From assembly GCF_011075055.1 (NCBI RefSeq), contig NC_058153.1, forward strand, positions 8,060,001-8,124,000: 64,000 bases of DNA, in the 5' to 3' direction. This stretch comes from Mangifera indica (lineage: Eukaryota > Streptophyta > Magnoliopsida > Sapindales > Anacardiaceae). Of the stretch, positions 51,546 through 63,851 are shown piece by piece. Numbering within the stretch: the stretch's first letter is position 1; the number at the start of each line of letters is the position of its first letter. Below the pieces are notes generated by a model. That model was not told where the DNA came from, did not search any database, and saw nothing but the letters and a program-made list of their open reading frames with translations. A program made the translations under genes and the position numbers.

Positions 51546-54500
51546 ACTCCTAAAATTGATAAACTCACATATATTTGTTGGTCCCAATTTTAAAGACTAG
51601 TTGAAAAATCTGATGATTGTTCTCAATCTTGAAAAACCAACATATATATTAGAGGCTTCTCTACTAGTAGTAGTAGACCTTGACACCTCTAAGGAGAAGC
51701 AAAGGGCTTTTGCTGAATAGGTAGATATTGATTTATGAGTTCACAGTTATATGCTAACATTAATGAACTCTGAATTTCAAACTTGGTTTGAGAACATACA
51801 GAGTGCATATGAAATTATCACTACTTTGATAGAGTTATATAGTGAAAATACTTGAGTAAAGAAATATAATTTGATGACTTCACTGTTTAGTGTACAGCTC
51901 AAGAAGGGTGTCTCCCAAGATGATCATGTTATTAAAATGATTAACAAGATTGGAGAGTTACAAATTACGGGCACAAATTTTTTGTATAATGTTCAAGTGA
52001 ATTTGATTCTCTATTCACTCCCTTTAACTTTTAAGTCGTTCATACAAGTTATAATCTCAATAAGATTAATTGTACTCTTACTAAGCTTCTCAATAATATT
52101 CAAGAATTTTGTAATAATGAGAAAAAAGGGCAAACATCAACTGAGGTGCTAGTTACCTCTACTACAAATGACAAAAAGAGGCAAGCTCAAAAGCCTTAGA
52201 GGAGAGGTTCACTGATAGGATCTAGTAGACCAAAAGTATAAATAAAAGGTTTTAGGGTTCATTTGCTTTTATCCTATTTAGATAAGAGATTCGAAGGTCA
52301 ATAAGGAGTTGGCAAGGGTATTGACTTGAGTTCTCCTCCACCAGGCTTAATATTGGAACTAATCCATGGAATAGGGGAATAAAAAGATAAGGAAGCAGGT
52401 ATGGTCTTGTCTCTACCATACCTTGGATCCACTCGAAGGCGGAATGCCTTAAGGTAGTAACCAATGAAAGAGTTATCCTTTCTTTTTACTATGCATAAAG
52501 CGGAATAACTACCCTATTTGCTACGCCCTTTGATTTCATTATGAGCAATAGATCAAGTGGGGATTAATTCATACGACAAGTAACACACCTATAGTAGCGG
52601 ACCAGTCTTATCTCGCATCGAACATGTTGAGTTAGACGTTTTCCTAATAGATGCTCCTCACTTAATAGATAAGGTACCACTACTAAGCCTTTTAGGTTGA
52701 AGGGTTCTGACATTGGGGTATCACGTTCTTAGCCTCCACAACCTTTTGTTCCAAAGAAAGAAAAGAAGCAAGAGAAGAATTGCTTTTATTTCAACCAAGA
52801 GGGGCATTAGAAAATGAATTGCCCTTTATACCTTGATGATTTGAAAAAAGGCAAAACAGGTACATATCAATGTTAGGTAATTGAATTTAAATTTAGTGTA
52901 AATTTAAATATTGATATTTGAATATTGGATTCTATTGTAACTTTACATGTTTGTGCTTTTTTATAGAGTCTATAAAATAGTTCTGCATTGAGATGTGATG
53001 AGATCACACTAAGAGTGGCTAATAAGACATAAGTTTTTGTAGAGGCTATAAGTGTATGTAGTGTACAGTTAAATGGTTATCAGTTTGTATTTAATAGAAA
53101 TGAATGTCTAATTTATTTTGGAAATAGATTAGTAGGAAATGTTATCAATACAAATGGTTTGTATATGGTAGAACATGATTTACATAGTGCCATGTATTCT
53201 ATATCATCTAAAAGAACTATAGAACACATAAATCCAATAGTTCTATGGCATCACAAATTTGGTCATATTAGAAAGAGTCGAATTCAATAATCAAATGAAA
53301 GTAGACTTTTAGATTCATTGGGTTTAGAATCCTATTCTACTTATGAATCTTGTCTTCAAGGAAAAATGATCAAACTTCCATTTCAGAATAAAAAGAAGCA
53401 AGCCAAAAATATATTGGAATTGATACACACTAATATGTGCGGCGCCTTTAATGAAATAGCCAGAAGATGTTTTTCGTACTTTATTACCTTTATTTGTATT
53501 TGATGAAATACAAATTTGAAGCTTTTGAAAAGTTTAGAAAGTTCTAGAATGAAGTAGAAAACCAGACAGAAAAGCGTATTAGAGCTTTACATTCAGATCA
53601 TAGAAATGAATACTTGAGTACAAAATTCTAGGAGTTCTTAAAAGACAAAGGAATACTATTTCAGTTAACTCCGCTATTCACACTATATCATAATGGTGTG
53701 TCTGAATAGAGAAATCTTACTTTGTTAGACATAATATGATCCATAATGATTTTTATTGACTTGCCAATTTATTTACTCAGATAGCACTGTATATGCTAAA
53801 TAAAACACTGTTAAAGTTTATCCGAAAAATGCCATACGAATTATGGTACGAAAATTTTCAAGTGTCAACTACTTGAAAATTTGGGGATATCCATCATTTG
53901 TCAAAGTGGTTAGAAAAGATAAATTAAGGCCCAAATAGAGAAGGGTCATTTTATCGGATATCTGAAAGAAAGTTTAAGATATTGTTTTCTTAAGAAATGC
54001 ATATTTTCTACTTTCACTTTGATCAAAGAATTATAGTTAGTAGAAATACATATTTTCTTGAGAAAGAGTTCTTGTAAGAAGGTGGTGCAAGAAGGAAAAT
54101 TATACTCGAAGAAAAGTCCAAAGAGCTTCTATTCAGGTAAATCCTCCTAGTATACAATCACCTATACCAACTATAATAGCTTAAGTAAGAACATCTACTA
54201 AAGTATTTTAACCTCTCAAGAGATATGGATTTTTGACATCTAGAGAATCCAAAAACTTACCAAGAGGCAACATTAAAGATTGACTTTAGCAGATGGCTAA
54301 AGGCAATGATTTAGAAAATGAATCTATGTATGTCAATCAAGTATGGACACTCATTTATCCACCCGATAGAATAGTTTTGATTAGATTTAAATAGATCATC
54401 AAGAGGAAAATTAGCAAGGACGGAAAGTTTGAAACCTATAAAGCTTGATTGGTAGCTAAAGGTTATGCTAAAAAACAAGGATTGGATTATAAAGAGACCT

Positions 54501-55809
54501 TTTCACTAGTCGCAATGTTTAAATCCATCAGAATCCTGCTAGCCATTGAAACATACTATGTTTATGAGATATGACAGATGGATGTTAAAATTGTTTTTCT
54601 CAATAGGTACATTAAGGAAAATATTTACATGGAGTAGCCAATTGGTTTTGTATTTACTACCGAATGGCATAAAGTATGCAAACTTCATCAATCTGTATAT
54701 GTATTAAAATAAGTTTCAAGAAGCTGGAATATCCAATTTGGTGAAACGATTCGAGTATTCAGTTTCATTAAAAATCCAAATGAGTCGTATGCCTATAAAT
54801 TAAATAGAGATAAAATTGTTGTTTTCCTAATTTATATGTATATAACATATTATTACTTGGAAACGACATTGGTACTATGACTGAGGTTAAGCTATGACTA
54901 TCAAAATCTTTCTCCATGAAGAAACTAGGAGAAGTAACCTATATTCTAGGTGTTTGTATCTATAGAGATAGAGTAAAAGGATTTATAGGTTTATCTTAAA
55001 AGTTGTACATAGAGAAAATGTTGAAATGCTTTCAGATACAAGACTCTAAGAGAGGTCTTTTACCATTCCTCACAGAGTACATCTATCAAAAGATATGTGC
55101 CCAAAAACTGATAAAGAGTGACAGTGAATATGTAAGGTGCCATATGTTTCGGCAGTGGGTAGTCTCATGTATATCATGTTATGTACACAACCAAACATTG
55201 CTTTTTCAGTTAGTGTAGTAAGTAAATATCAGTCAAATCTTGGAGAAAGACACTAGACAGTAGTAAAAACTATCCATAAGTATTTAAAGAGGACCAAAGA
55301 GTTGATACTAGATTATGGGGGTTCAGAGTTAACACTCAAAAGATACTTAGATTTTGATTTTAGTCAAATATAAATGATAGAAAGTCTACGTTCACATTTG
55401 TCTTTGTCTATAATGGAGGTGCAATCAGTTAGAAAAGTTCAAAACAGTAGAATACTACAGACTCCACTACATAAACTAAATATATTGTTATTTCAAAAGC
55501 TACGAAAGAGGCCATTTGGATGCACAAATTCGCAACAGAGTTAGACATGGTCCCTCAGATGAGTAAACCAATAATTATATTCTATGACAACACTGTTGCC
55601 ATTGTACAGGCAAAGAAACCAAGAACACATCAAAGGTTAAAACATGTTCAGTGAAAATATCACATTTTGAGAGAATTGGTTACAGCTAGAGACACATTTA
55701 GAAGATTACCCACTAACTAAAACATTGATGTAAAGACTGTTAGACCAACATACAAAGAGGATAGGCATTAGATACTACAATGATTAACTTTAGTGCAAGT
55801 GGGAGTTCT
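51546..55809 (+). pseudogene. Copia element D polyprotein (gag, protease, integrase, RT, RNase H)
   Basis: Domains occur in Copia order. Gag: 51600-52240, including LKKGVSQDDHVIKMINKIGEL at 51899, with a CCHC-type knuckle region near 52770-52860 (NCFYFNQEGH, MNCPLY). Protease remnant: about 52910-53060. Integrase: LWHHKFGHIRKS at about 53240, then DLIHTN-like and RCFSYFITF to 53990. RT: about 54380-54900 ([29 protein letters not shown], then the YVDD region changed to YMYI). RNase H: about 55380-55790 (FYDNTVAIVQAKKPRTHQRLKHV). A polypurine tract ends at 55806. Gag is interrupted by unrelated DNA at about 52240-52730. Multiple stops make it inactive. Confidence 0.88.
52240..52730. other. Non-retroelement insert in Copia gag, possible organelle DNA
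   Basis: Copia gag reading stops after a basic GSSRPKV-like stretch (about 52230) and resumes at PFVPKKEKKQEK (about 52745). The DNA between has a higher G+C content (roughly 40-45% in the lines I counted, against about 30% around it), a balanced codon-free look, and no TE domain. The composition and style resemble plant mitochondrial DNA, but I could not match it. It could instead be a captured host fragment. Confidence 0.45.
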
Positions 55810-56967
55810 TGTTAGAGTATGCCCTATAAACCAATCACTTTATTAGTTTCAGGGCTACATATCTTGCATGTACATTTATTAATAAGGAAAGAGTTTTCTC
55901 ATACTTTGCATGTTTACTATGTCACTTTTATATATATGTTGTAGCTGTATATTATATCCATATTAGCTACATATATATGACATGTGAGAGGTTCTGATGA
56001 GTTTTAATAAATGTCATCAAATTGTTCCTTACATAGGTAATCTATTTGGGCAATAGTATTACATAGTAGGCGTATGCTATATCACCATAGTATATCATTA
56101 GATGATATTAGACATGTGAATGTACACATGGATAAACAATAAAACTATTTGATGGTTAGAGAACTAATCAAAAGTTATTATATTATATTATTTATTGAAT
56201 GTGACCACTAAACGATGATCACATAGGCATGGATATGCAGTCAATGATACATGATAAATCATACTAATGTATAGATCCTTTGACTTGAGATATCATGGTT
56301 GTACTTCGTTCCAAAATATATGGTTCATATAGTGTATACCATGGGGCTAATCATATCTCATTTAAAAGCCGATTTGATCATATTTTACTTGAGCGAGAGG
56401 ACAAGTGATGATCATATAGGGATCCATCGATTTGATTACTCCCAAATTCTTGTATGAATATCAAGAAACATGGAACTTTAAAACGCTGGTCAGTGCATAT
56501 AAATGTTCACATGAAAAGAATTTTGTTGTGACATGTTCTGATGTATTACTTGATATTCAAAAAGATTAAATATTAGATTTTGATATTCTATGAATCCAAG
56601 TTTATTAGGATGTAACGACGAAAGAATTGGACTACATGATAAGTATGAGTAAGAAAGGTTCATTTGAAATTATGTGAAACTTGCATTTCAATGTGATGTA
56701 GGGTCATGAGACATTGCTAGATGACACCACATGATCAGTAGGAGCTTCGTTTCATAGCAAAAAATGAAGTATTTCGGTTAATGATAGTTTTGGGTTATAC
56801 AATGATATAACAAAACATATCATCTGATATGGGGCCCACGATTACATTACTATAAACCTTGAAAGTCATACCCATATTTCGAGGAAGAAAATAGTGTTAT
56901 GAAGATGAAAATATTTATCTAAGGTTGGCTAGCACTTTTCGAGGGTAAAAATGATGCTTTTAAAATA

Positions 56968-58071
56968 GAAAAAAAGACAATTTCCCACCGAAGTTTTAGC
57001 CTCATCTCAAAAATATACCCAAAGTAGATGAAAATCCTAAATACCCACCTAAAGTTTAATCTGTTAGGACATACATACATATTTTCTGTTAGAGGTAACA
57101 GACAAATTCATCATTTTATCACTAATATTAAAATAATTAAAATTTTATCTCATTTCCCCCCTTTAATTTGAAAAACTAACATTTTTTCCCTAAATTAAGT
57201 TTTAAAAAGTTCACTTTTTCCCTCTGAAATCTAGCCACTTTCTCTAATGACGATCGATCGACGGCGAATAAGTTTTTATCCAGAGGTCGACCTTTAGATG
57301 ACGATTATCATCCAGATTTGGATGACGTTTATTCTAGACGACAAAGGTTATCTAAAATGGACAATGAGCATAGTCTAAAGAATGGACGATGCTCTTTCAA
57401 CCACATCGTCGCTAGTGGCTAGAGGGAAAGTGAAAAAAAATTAAGGATTTGAGGGGGTGAAAGTCACTTTTTAAAGTTCAGATATAGGGGTAAAATGTTA
57501 ATTTTTAAAATCAGAGGGAGAAATATGATAAAATTATATAACTTTAATATAAATAGTAAAATGACAGTTTTACCTCATATTTAACAAAAAATTTAATGGC
57601 TATTTAGAGATAGATGGGTGTTTAAGTTTTTCATCTGTTGTGGGTATATGTAACATCCTTGGTCTAATAACTTGACCCACTATCAAGATATTGTCCACTT
57701 TGGACATACAGTCCATCATGGTTTTACTATTGGACTTTACAACCCAAAACGCATCTTAACAGTTAAGGAGCTTACAGACTATTTAACCAATCAAATTCTC
57801 CCACCACTAACCAATGTGGGATCCATAAACAGACCTAGCATTTCTCCCGTGCTTTGTCGATGTGGGATTCGCCTAAGGGTATCACATACACCCCCTCTTA
57901 CGGGACTCAGCGTCTTCGCTAAGGTTTACCCCACCATCGTTCAAGAGGATACGCGGACTGTGTATCCAAAGTGGACAATATCTTGACAGTGGACCGGGTT
58001 ATTAGACCAGGGATGTTACAGTATACTTTTGAGATTCATCTTAAACCTGGATAGGAAATAGTCCTTTTCCC
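56968..58071. mobile_element. MULE-type element with long terminal inverted repeats, inside the Copia LTR
   Basis: The ends are inverted repeats. The left arm (GAAAAAAAGACAATTTCCCACC, then CTCAAAAATATACCC, then GATGAAAATCCTAAATACCC) is mirrored on the right by the complement of GGGTATA, CTTTTGAGATTCATCTTAAACC and GTCCTTTTCCC. The flanks are TTTAAAATA (56959-56967) and TTTCAAATA (58072-58080), a 9-bp TSD with one change. Without the 372-bp palindromic insert and its duplicated 5 bp it is about 727 bp. It is related in style to the MULE at 14891-15738. There is no transposase. Confidence 0.75.
57649..58020. mobile_element. Small palindromic element (372 bp) with 55-bp inverted ends and 5-bp TSD
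   Basis: It starts TGTAACATCC and ends GGATGTTACA. The first 55 bp (57649-57703) and the reverse complement of the last 55 bp (57966-58020) agree at 49 of 55 positions. The flanks are GTATA on both sides (57644-57648 and 58021-58025). TG...CA ends with a 5-bp TSD fit an LTR-type (TRIM or solo LTR) insertion, while the long inverted ends fit a foldback or MITE. The centre holds AAAACGCATC and CCAATGTGGGATCC. As I recall, elements with such a 'GATATTGTCC-CTTTGG' end and a 'ATGTGGGA' centre are widespread in dicots, but I cannot name the family here. Confidence 0.85.
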
Positions 58072-58540
58072 TTTCAAATAAGATTCAGAAAAAGGGCAAA
58101 GTTATCATTGTACAAATTTTAAAATGTTTAAAAGGTTGAATGAATAATTTTGGGTACAAATTATTCAACATTTGTTAAAATTATTATTTATTCTTAATTA
58201 CAAACCAATAGAAAAATGACACATATTTCACTTGATAAATATCAAGTTTATACATAAAAATGAGAGAGAAGAATAAAAAAAAAGGTTGTTCCTTTTTCTT
58301 CTTCCTTTAGTTAAGAACATCATGACTTTTCCTTGACGGGTATAAGTCAAGAGATCATTTATTTTAGTGATTCAAACTTCCTAACTTTAAATTAAATTAC
58401 AAAGTGTAAGGTATTTGTCACATTTTTATATTTTATTTCATGAAACAATATGTAAATTCCATATTACCATTATTGCATATGATGTGAACATGCTCTAAAT
58501 TATTTAATTTTGTTACCAAAATCCATTAGTAAGGTATTTC

Positions 58541-59652
58541 TATGTACTTGTAATCTCTATACTGTTGCTTGGGATAACCCCTAAATCTCTTGCTTATCCC
58601 TTGTTCTCTTCTTTCTACTACTTTATACACAAAAACATGTATATCTTCACACACAAGGGTGTGTCTTCTTACTTTACTCATATAAAACTACCTCTCACAC
58701 CACATGATCCTATAGTGAGTCTAGAAAACCGACCAAGAAACCTATTCTATACCCTCACTTGGTCTTTACACATTTTTTTCGATAAGAAGTATACCAATAT
58801 ACTTACAATCTATAACAACATGATTTTCAAATATCTTTAAAGCTCAATCAAGGTTAATATGATACCATTCTCAAACCTAATCAGAATAATGTATAATGCC
58901 ATAAACATATGAAACAACAACATCCACACATAGATCATCAAACAACCAAACTTCTTATCCAAACATTGATTATTAAAAATGACCATAATGATATAGCCTA
59001 TATTTTATCATGGTAGGGCTTTAATTACTCAATACTAGTGTTGATTGTTTAATACATGTCACATAACCAAAAAAGACATAAACTATTAATATTCAAATGA
59101 ATCATCATATTCAGTTCTATTTTGGTTCTAATAGTAATCATTATTATATGATCATAAACTCATCAAAGAAACTCATTAGAGATGGTGATAATTTTATGCC
59201 CTACTTACCTCAAATTCGTAACAAGAAGACAATACAAACAAGTTTCCTTCTCTTAAGCTTTTCCTTCTCCATGTCACAAGAAAACACCGTCAAAACTATA
59301 AACACAAAGGTTGGTTGATCAACTCTCATGCTTCCTCTCTTTTGGAAAAATAGTGTGTTTAAGGATTAGTAATAATAACCCCTAAAATACAATAGCATGC
59401 CTTGTTTAAACAAGAACGTGTAATGTTGTACACATGAATGTGTTCTACCATATAGGTTGTTTATTGTGGAATTTAAATTTTACACAGAATCAAACTTATT
59501 TAACTAGTATGACATGACACACTGGCATGAACTTTCCATACACGATCGTATATCACCTAAAACTTGAACTTTGACTTTCAAATCACATTGACTTAGGCAT
59601 AAACTCACATAGAAAGACTATTTGCCCTTGAGACATACCTATGGGTGTTACA
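58541..59652 (-). mobile_element. Gypsy LTR fragment (reversed)
   Basis: In reverse it starts TGTAACACCCATAGG at 59652. It matches the element B LTR at the TTCTCTTAAGCTTTTCCTTCTCC block and near the LTR start. It abuts the Copia 3' end at 59653. Confidence 0.65.
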
Positions 59653-60131
59653 AGTTTTTAGACTAATCGAGATGACTTTAAATCCCAATCAAGATTGGGT
59701 TTTTATTTGAATAGTGGTATAGTTAGCTAGAAAAGGTTCAAACAAAGTACAATTACTAATTCTACAACAGATTTCGAATACATTACTTTCTCTTAAGCAA
59801 CCAAGAAAGTTGTTTGGATCATGAAGTTTATCATAAACTAGGAGTGGTTACTAGCATTGCCAAGCTGATTGAACTTTATTGTGACAATAAACTTAAAGGC
59901 ACTACTAGGCAAAAGAACCAACATCTCACAAAGATCCAAACACATACTTAGATGATATCACATGATTCAAAAAATCATTTAGTGTAGAGATATATAGATT
60001 GTGATGGTTGATACAAATGAAAATTTAGCAAATACGTTGACTAAGCTTTTGTCATAACAAAAGCATAATAGGCATATAACCACATATGACATTAGACATA
60101 TGAAAGATTATCTATAGTGCAAGTGGGAGAT
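59653..60131 (+). pseudogene. Copia element E, RNase H end
   Basis: The plus strand shows the C-terminal RNase H of a Copia polyprotein: a short KKVVWIMKF-like stretch, then LIELYCDNKLKG (the YCDN motif) at about 59868, followed by the polypurine tract ending at 60131 (AGTGCAAGTGGGAGAT). The rest of the element is missing. The left edge, next to the Gypsy LTR, is not resolved. Confidence 0.72.
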
Positions 60132-61671
60132 TGTTAGGGTAATGACATTAGACATATTAATAAAGGTTATGTATTGTTCATGCATATTAATGTTAAGCAT
60201 AATATGTTTGTCAAAATAATGCCCTTAGAATGGTGAATATGTAACAAGGAATCGAATGACCAGTCATAGGAAACCTATGACATAATACATGGAATTCTAG
60301 AAATTTCTGTAATCTTGATATTACTATAACCAAGCCTATAAGTAATGGTGATGGTATTATCATAGTGTTGAACAATCTTACCGAAAGGTAACGATAGTTC
60401 TTACATGTTAAAGTTGTTAGCTGCCAGCGTGGTACAACACATAGGTGCACATTTAAGATATGTTCATTAGATAGATGCAACATGAGGGTTTTCATATGGA
60501 TTATTGATTTTGTGTCTATGGAGAAAATCCTCTAACTCATAGGTACATATAGTATTTAAACTTAAGGTCATCGAACCGTCTCATACAAGAATTGGTATGG
60601 TTTGACATTATCTAATGTACCATCGTAATTAGGTTACCATAAAGGTGGTGATTGACTATACTGAGATTTGTATAAAGACTATAGTAGATCAATAGAGGAT
60701 TTATTACTCATCAAACACAAGAGGTGATATTTAACATGAGAATACTGAAAGACATCATAACTATTAGAATTTGTGGCCAAAGTAGGATTGGATCATAACC
60801 TAGTCTATGTCGTTCGACTATTGATGTGTATCAATTCATATTGAGAAGTTACTAAGATAAACAAGCATTCATGCCTCAACCTCAAGAGATATTGATTAAC
60901 AAAATGATGGAATTGTATGCAACCGTGTAATTGACAAAGCCAAGAGTAGTTCGTTGACACTCTTTTAGCTGATAGCCATCATGCCTTACTGAAGGCCAAT
61001 CTTAGTCTGTGTTTGGATTTGATTTGAATTCAAGCACAATCAGTTTGATAGAGAGCTTATTCATCACATGCATGTAGGAGTTTATTAAAACTTTAAGACA
61101 TTGGATTATTTGGTGATAATCCTTGTGTATATAAGGTCGTTCAAATTTTAGAATGAATTGGGTTTGTCCAATAGGATTGAATTAGCTTAGTTTAACTTTT
61201 ACTTAACTAGGAACGATCAGTAATGTGACATGAACAATCATTCATGTTAAGTGAAGAGGAACAATCATGCATGCCTTTAGTGCATGACCGTTCATGGCAG
61301 TTTCTATTTATATGAATGTGATTTCAAAATTCAGAAGCATTCTTTACAAACCCTAACTGTCAAACATGATTCCCAATACACACATACACTATCCACAAAG
61401 CCTTAGTAACCTTTCCAAATTTGTGTTTCTCATAGATACCAAGGTGCTACTTCATTATAGGTTGAATAGCGATCTCATAGCCACGTAAAGGTTTGGAGAA
61501 GACATCCAACGTAGGTATGGTATTCTTTAAACACCTTATAGATGTTTATTGCATGTTCATGAAATTATTCTTTGTAATGAGACCCTTGGTGATATTTTAG
61601 AATATCTTTGAAGTTTTTTTTGTAATATATTCCACTGCCCTGTTGGCACCTAATTACCTTAAAACCTAACA
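60132..61671 (+). mobile_element. Copia element E, 3' LTR, complete (1540 bp)
   Basis: It starts TGTTAGGG and ends CCTAACA, so the ends are inverted TGTTAGG/CCTAACA. It begins immediately after the polypurine tract. It is the reference copy for this LTR family here, agreeing in length and order with 17167-18710. The 5-bp right flank is ACTAC; the left TSD is lost with the 5' half. Confidence 0.86.
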
Positions 61672-62326
61672 ACTACATACTTGTGACTAACCTTGATGTC
61701 TCCAATCAAGATCAAAACATAAGCGAAATATATTAACACTTACATAAACCCAAACATTCAATTTATAACACACCTTAACCATTCCAATCATTATCTTATT
61801 AAACTCTATGCAAATATAACATGCATCAATCTAAAGAAACTAAGGAAAGTTCCCATTACTTGGTCTTCTAAGTGGATGAACTTGTTGCTAGATTACCCTT
61901 CTTTCTCTACACTTTTCCCTTGTCTTTTTTCGTAGAGAAAAGGCTCTTGTTATCAGAAAATAACGTGCCTCTTTTCTCTTGCGTATTCTCTCAAAAGATA
62001 CATGAAATCTCTGATTTTATGGTATAAGCTCCCAAAAATGCACAAATAGACCTTATTTAAAGATGATTTTTGTAACAACCTTTACGAGTGTGCATCTCCC
62101 TTATATGGTTGTACATCTCATTTGAAAATTGCTTACATGACTCTTATTTATTATGTTGACATAGAAAGTTATGTATGAGCATACATGATTAAATGTACAA
62201 TCGTATATGGGCTGAAATTAAACATATATTATTTAATTTCACTCCAACCCTAAGCCATAGTCAACCGAAGTCAAACATACATTGAAAGATACTATTTTAC
62301 CCTTGAACACACTTGTAGGTGTTACA
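61672..62326 (-). mobile_element. Gypsy LTR fragment (reversed)
   Basis: In reverse it starts TGTAACACCTACAAG at 62326, following the ACTATTTTACCCTTGA block shared with 47829. The copy is partial. Confidence 0.6.
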
Positions 62327-63378
62327 AGCTCTGGTTGCCCTGATAATTCCATCCTCTACCTTTCAAAAAAAAAAAAAAAACATAACCAAACCCATTGTCA
62401 CTCCCAAAAGAGCCTATTTGTAACAAAATCAAAACTTTAATTCCAACACAACAATAACCCATCATAACCATAACACAAACTTAAGAGTAATTTTTTCACA
62501 AGCGATGAACTTATGGAGGTGGTGCGGGAGGCAATGAATTTGATTGTGTGTGTGAGAGTAAGTTAAGCCAAAGTTGATAATGTTAGTGTGTGTGGGTGCA
62601 GAGGCTTGATATATTTCTAGTAATGGTTAGGATGTGTTATTGGTGATGAAAACGTGGGAAGAGGTGGGAAAACAAGAAATAATAATAATAAAATAAAATG
62701 AAAAGTAAGAAAATAATTTAATTATAAATGAGATTTAAGATTAGTTGATGGTATTTTGTAATATTCATAAAATGTAGATAAATTGATAATTGATGTTTGT
62801 TTAAAGTGTTTATGGTAGTGTAATAATGTCACTAAAAAATAAAATAATAATTTACTATAAAGCCAAACGAGAATTCATCAGTATAATTAGATGATAGATG
62901 AGAAAATGGACTTTTATTTAATAAAAATGGTCGTTTCATCAAAGTTAGAGTGGGAAATAGTTATTCGGCCATATGCAAAACTAAAGGGTTCACCCTTAGG
63001 CCACATTTACCATCTATATTCTAAATTAAGATTGAATGTTCTACTATTGTGATCTGCAATGTTGCCTGTGCAAAACACAAAAACAAAATTAAATAGTTCA
63101 TGGGGCTTAGTTGGGAGCAAAATGGGAGGTTAAAAATGTTGTGGTCAAGATTAATGTGAAGCAAAGAGACGAAGGGTTATAAGGAACACTTCCCTTTGGT
63201 GGGTAGGATACGGGTGAGGCAAGGAAAGTGAGCTTCTAGGAAAGCTGAAGAGATTTAATTCCTTAATTGGAACGGATTCCCTGATTTATCGTTTTCGTGT
63301 TTCATTGGTACTTGCTTGAATCCTCTTTTACTTCTTCGGGAATATATCTCATGAAATTATTACTTGATGTCTCACTAA
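62327..63378. other. Intergenic, nothing recognised
   Basis: AT-rich sequence with an A-run at 62370-62385 and TAATAA runs near 62680-62690. No coding frame of note. A gene may begin beyond the window. Confidence 0.45.
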
Positions 63379-63843
63379 TAGGGGTGTTCGAAACCGGTTA
63401 ACCGAATTGTTTTGTCTATTTTTTGAACCAATCCAAATTTTTGGTTTGAAAAAAATCATGAACCGAAACCGAACCGATTTAAAGATTAACCGATTTTAAA
63501 CCAAACCGAAAATATCAATTAACCGAACTGAATTTTTGATTAACTGATTTTTGAACCGAATTTTAAAAAATTATCATATTTTATATTTTTTTCTAATTTT
63601 TTGAAAATTTATTCAATATTCTATTAATATTTTTTAAAATTTTTATTCGATTTTTTAAAAACCGATTCGGTTCGATTAACCGATTTTGAAAATTAGGCAA
63701 ACCGGTAACCGAACCAAAAATTCGGTTTTTATATATTTTTGAACCGGTATTCGAATCGATTTTTCAAATAACTTATTTTTCGGTTTGGTTTTTGGTTTAA
63801 AAATCGGTTTGATTCAGTTATCAAATAATTTTGAATACCCCTA
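63379..63843. mobile_element. hAT-type MITE, 465 bp
   Basis: It starts TAGGGGTGTTCGAAA and ends TTTTGAATACCCCTA, 15-bp inverted ends with three differences. The flanks are CTCACTAA on both sides (63371-63378 and 63844-63851), an exact 8-bp TSD, the hAT signature. The interior has many AACCG and CGGTT motifs in both orientations, suiting the sub-terminal transposase-binding repeats of hAT elements. No transposase is encoded. Confidence 0.9.
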
Positions 63844-63851
63844 CTCACTAA

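Larger units (their letters stand above)
55810..58540 (+). mobile_element. Copia element D, 3' LTR, with nested MULE
   Basis: It starts TGTTAGAGTATGCCCTATAAACC directly after GTGCAAGTGGGAG, a polypurine tract. Without the MULE (56968-58071) it is about 1.6 kb. This LTR is a different subfamily from those at 17167 and 60132, sharing only the first bases. Its 3' end is an estimate. Confidence 0.72.

Noticed and set aside
57672..57986. 104-codon plus frame
   Set aside because: It lies entirely in the 372-bp palindromic element, reads through its inverted repeat, and resembles no protein.
57649..58020. Cassandra-type TRIM with a 5S rRNA-like promoter
   Set aside because: I see no 5S rRNA internal promoter sequence within the element.
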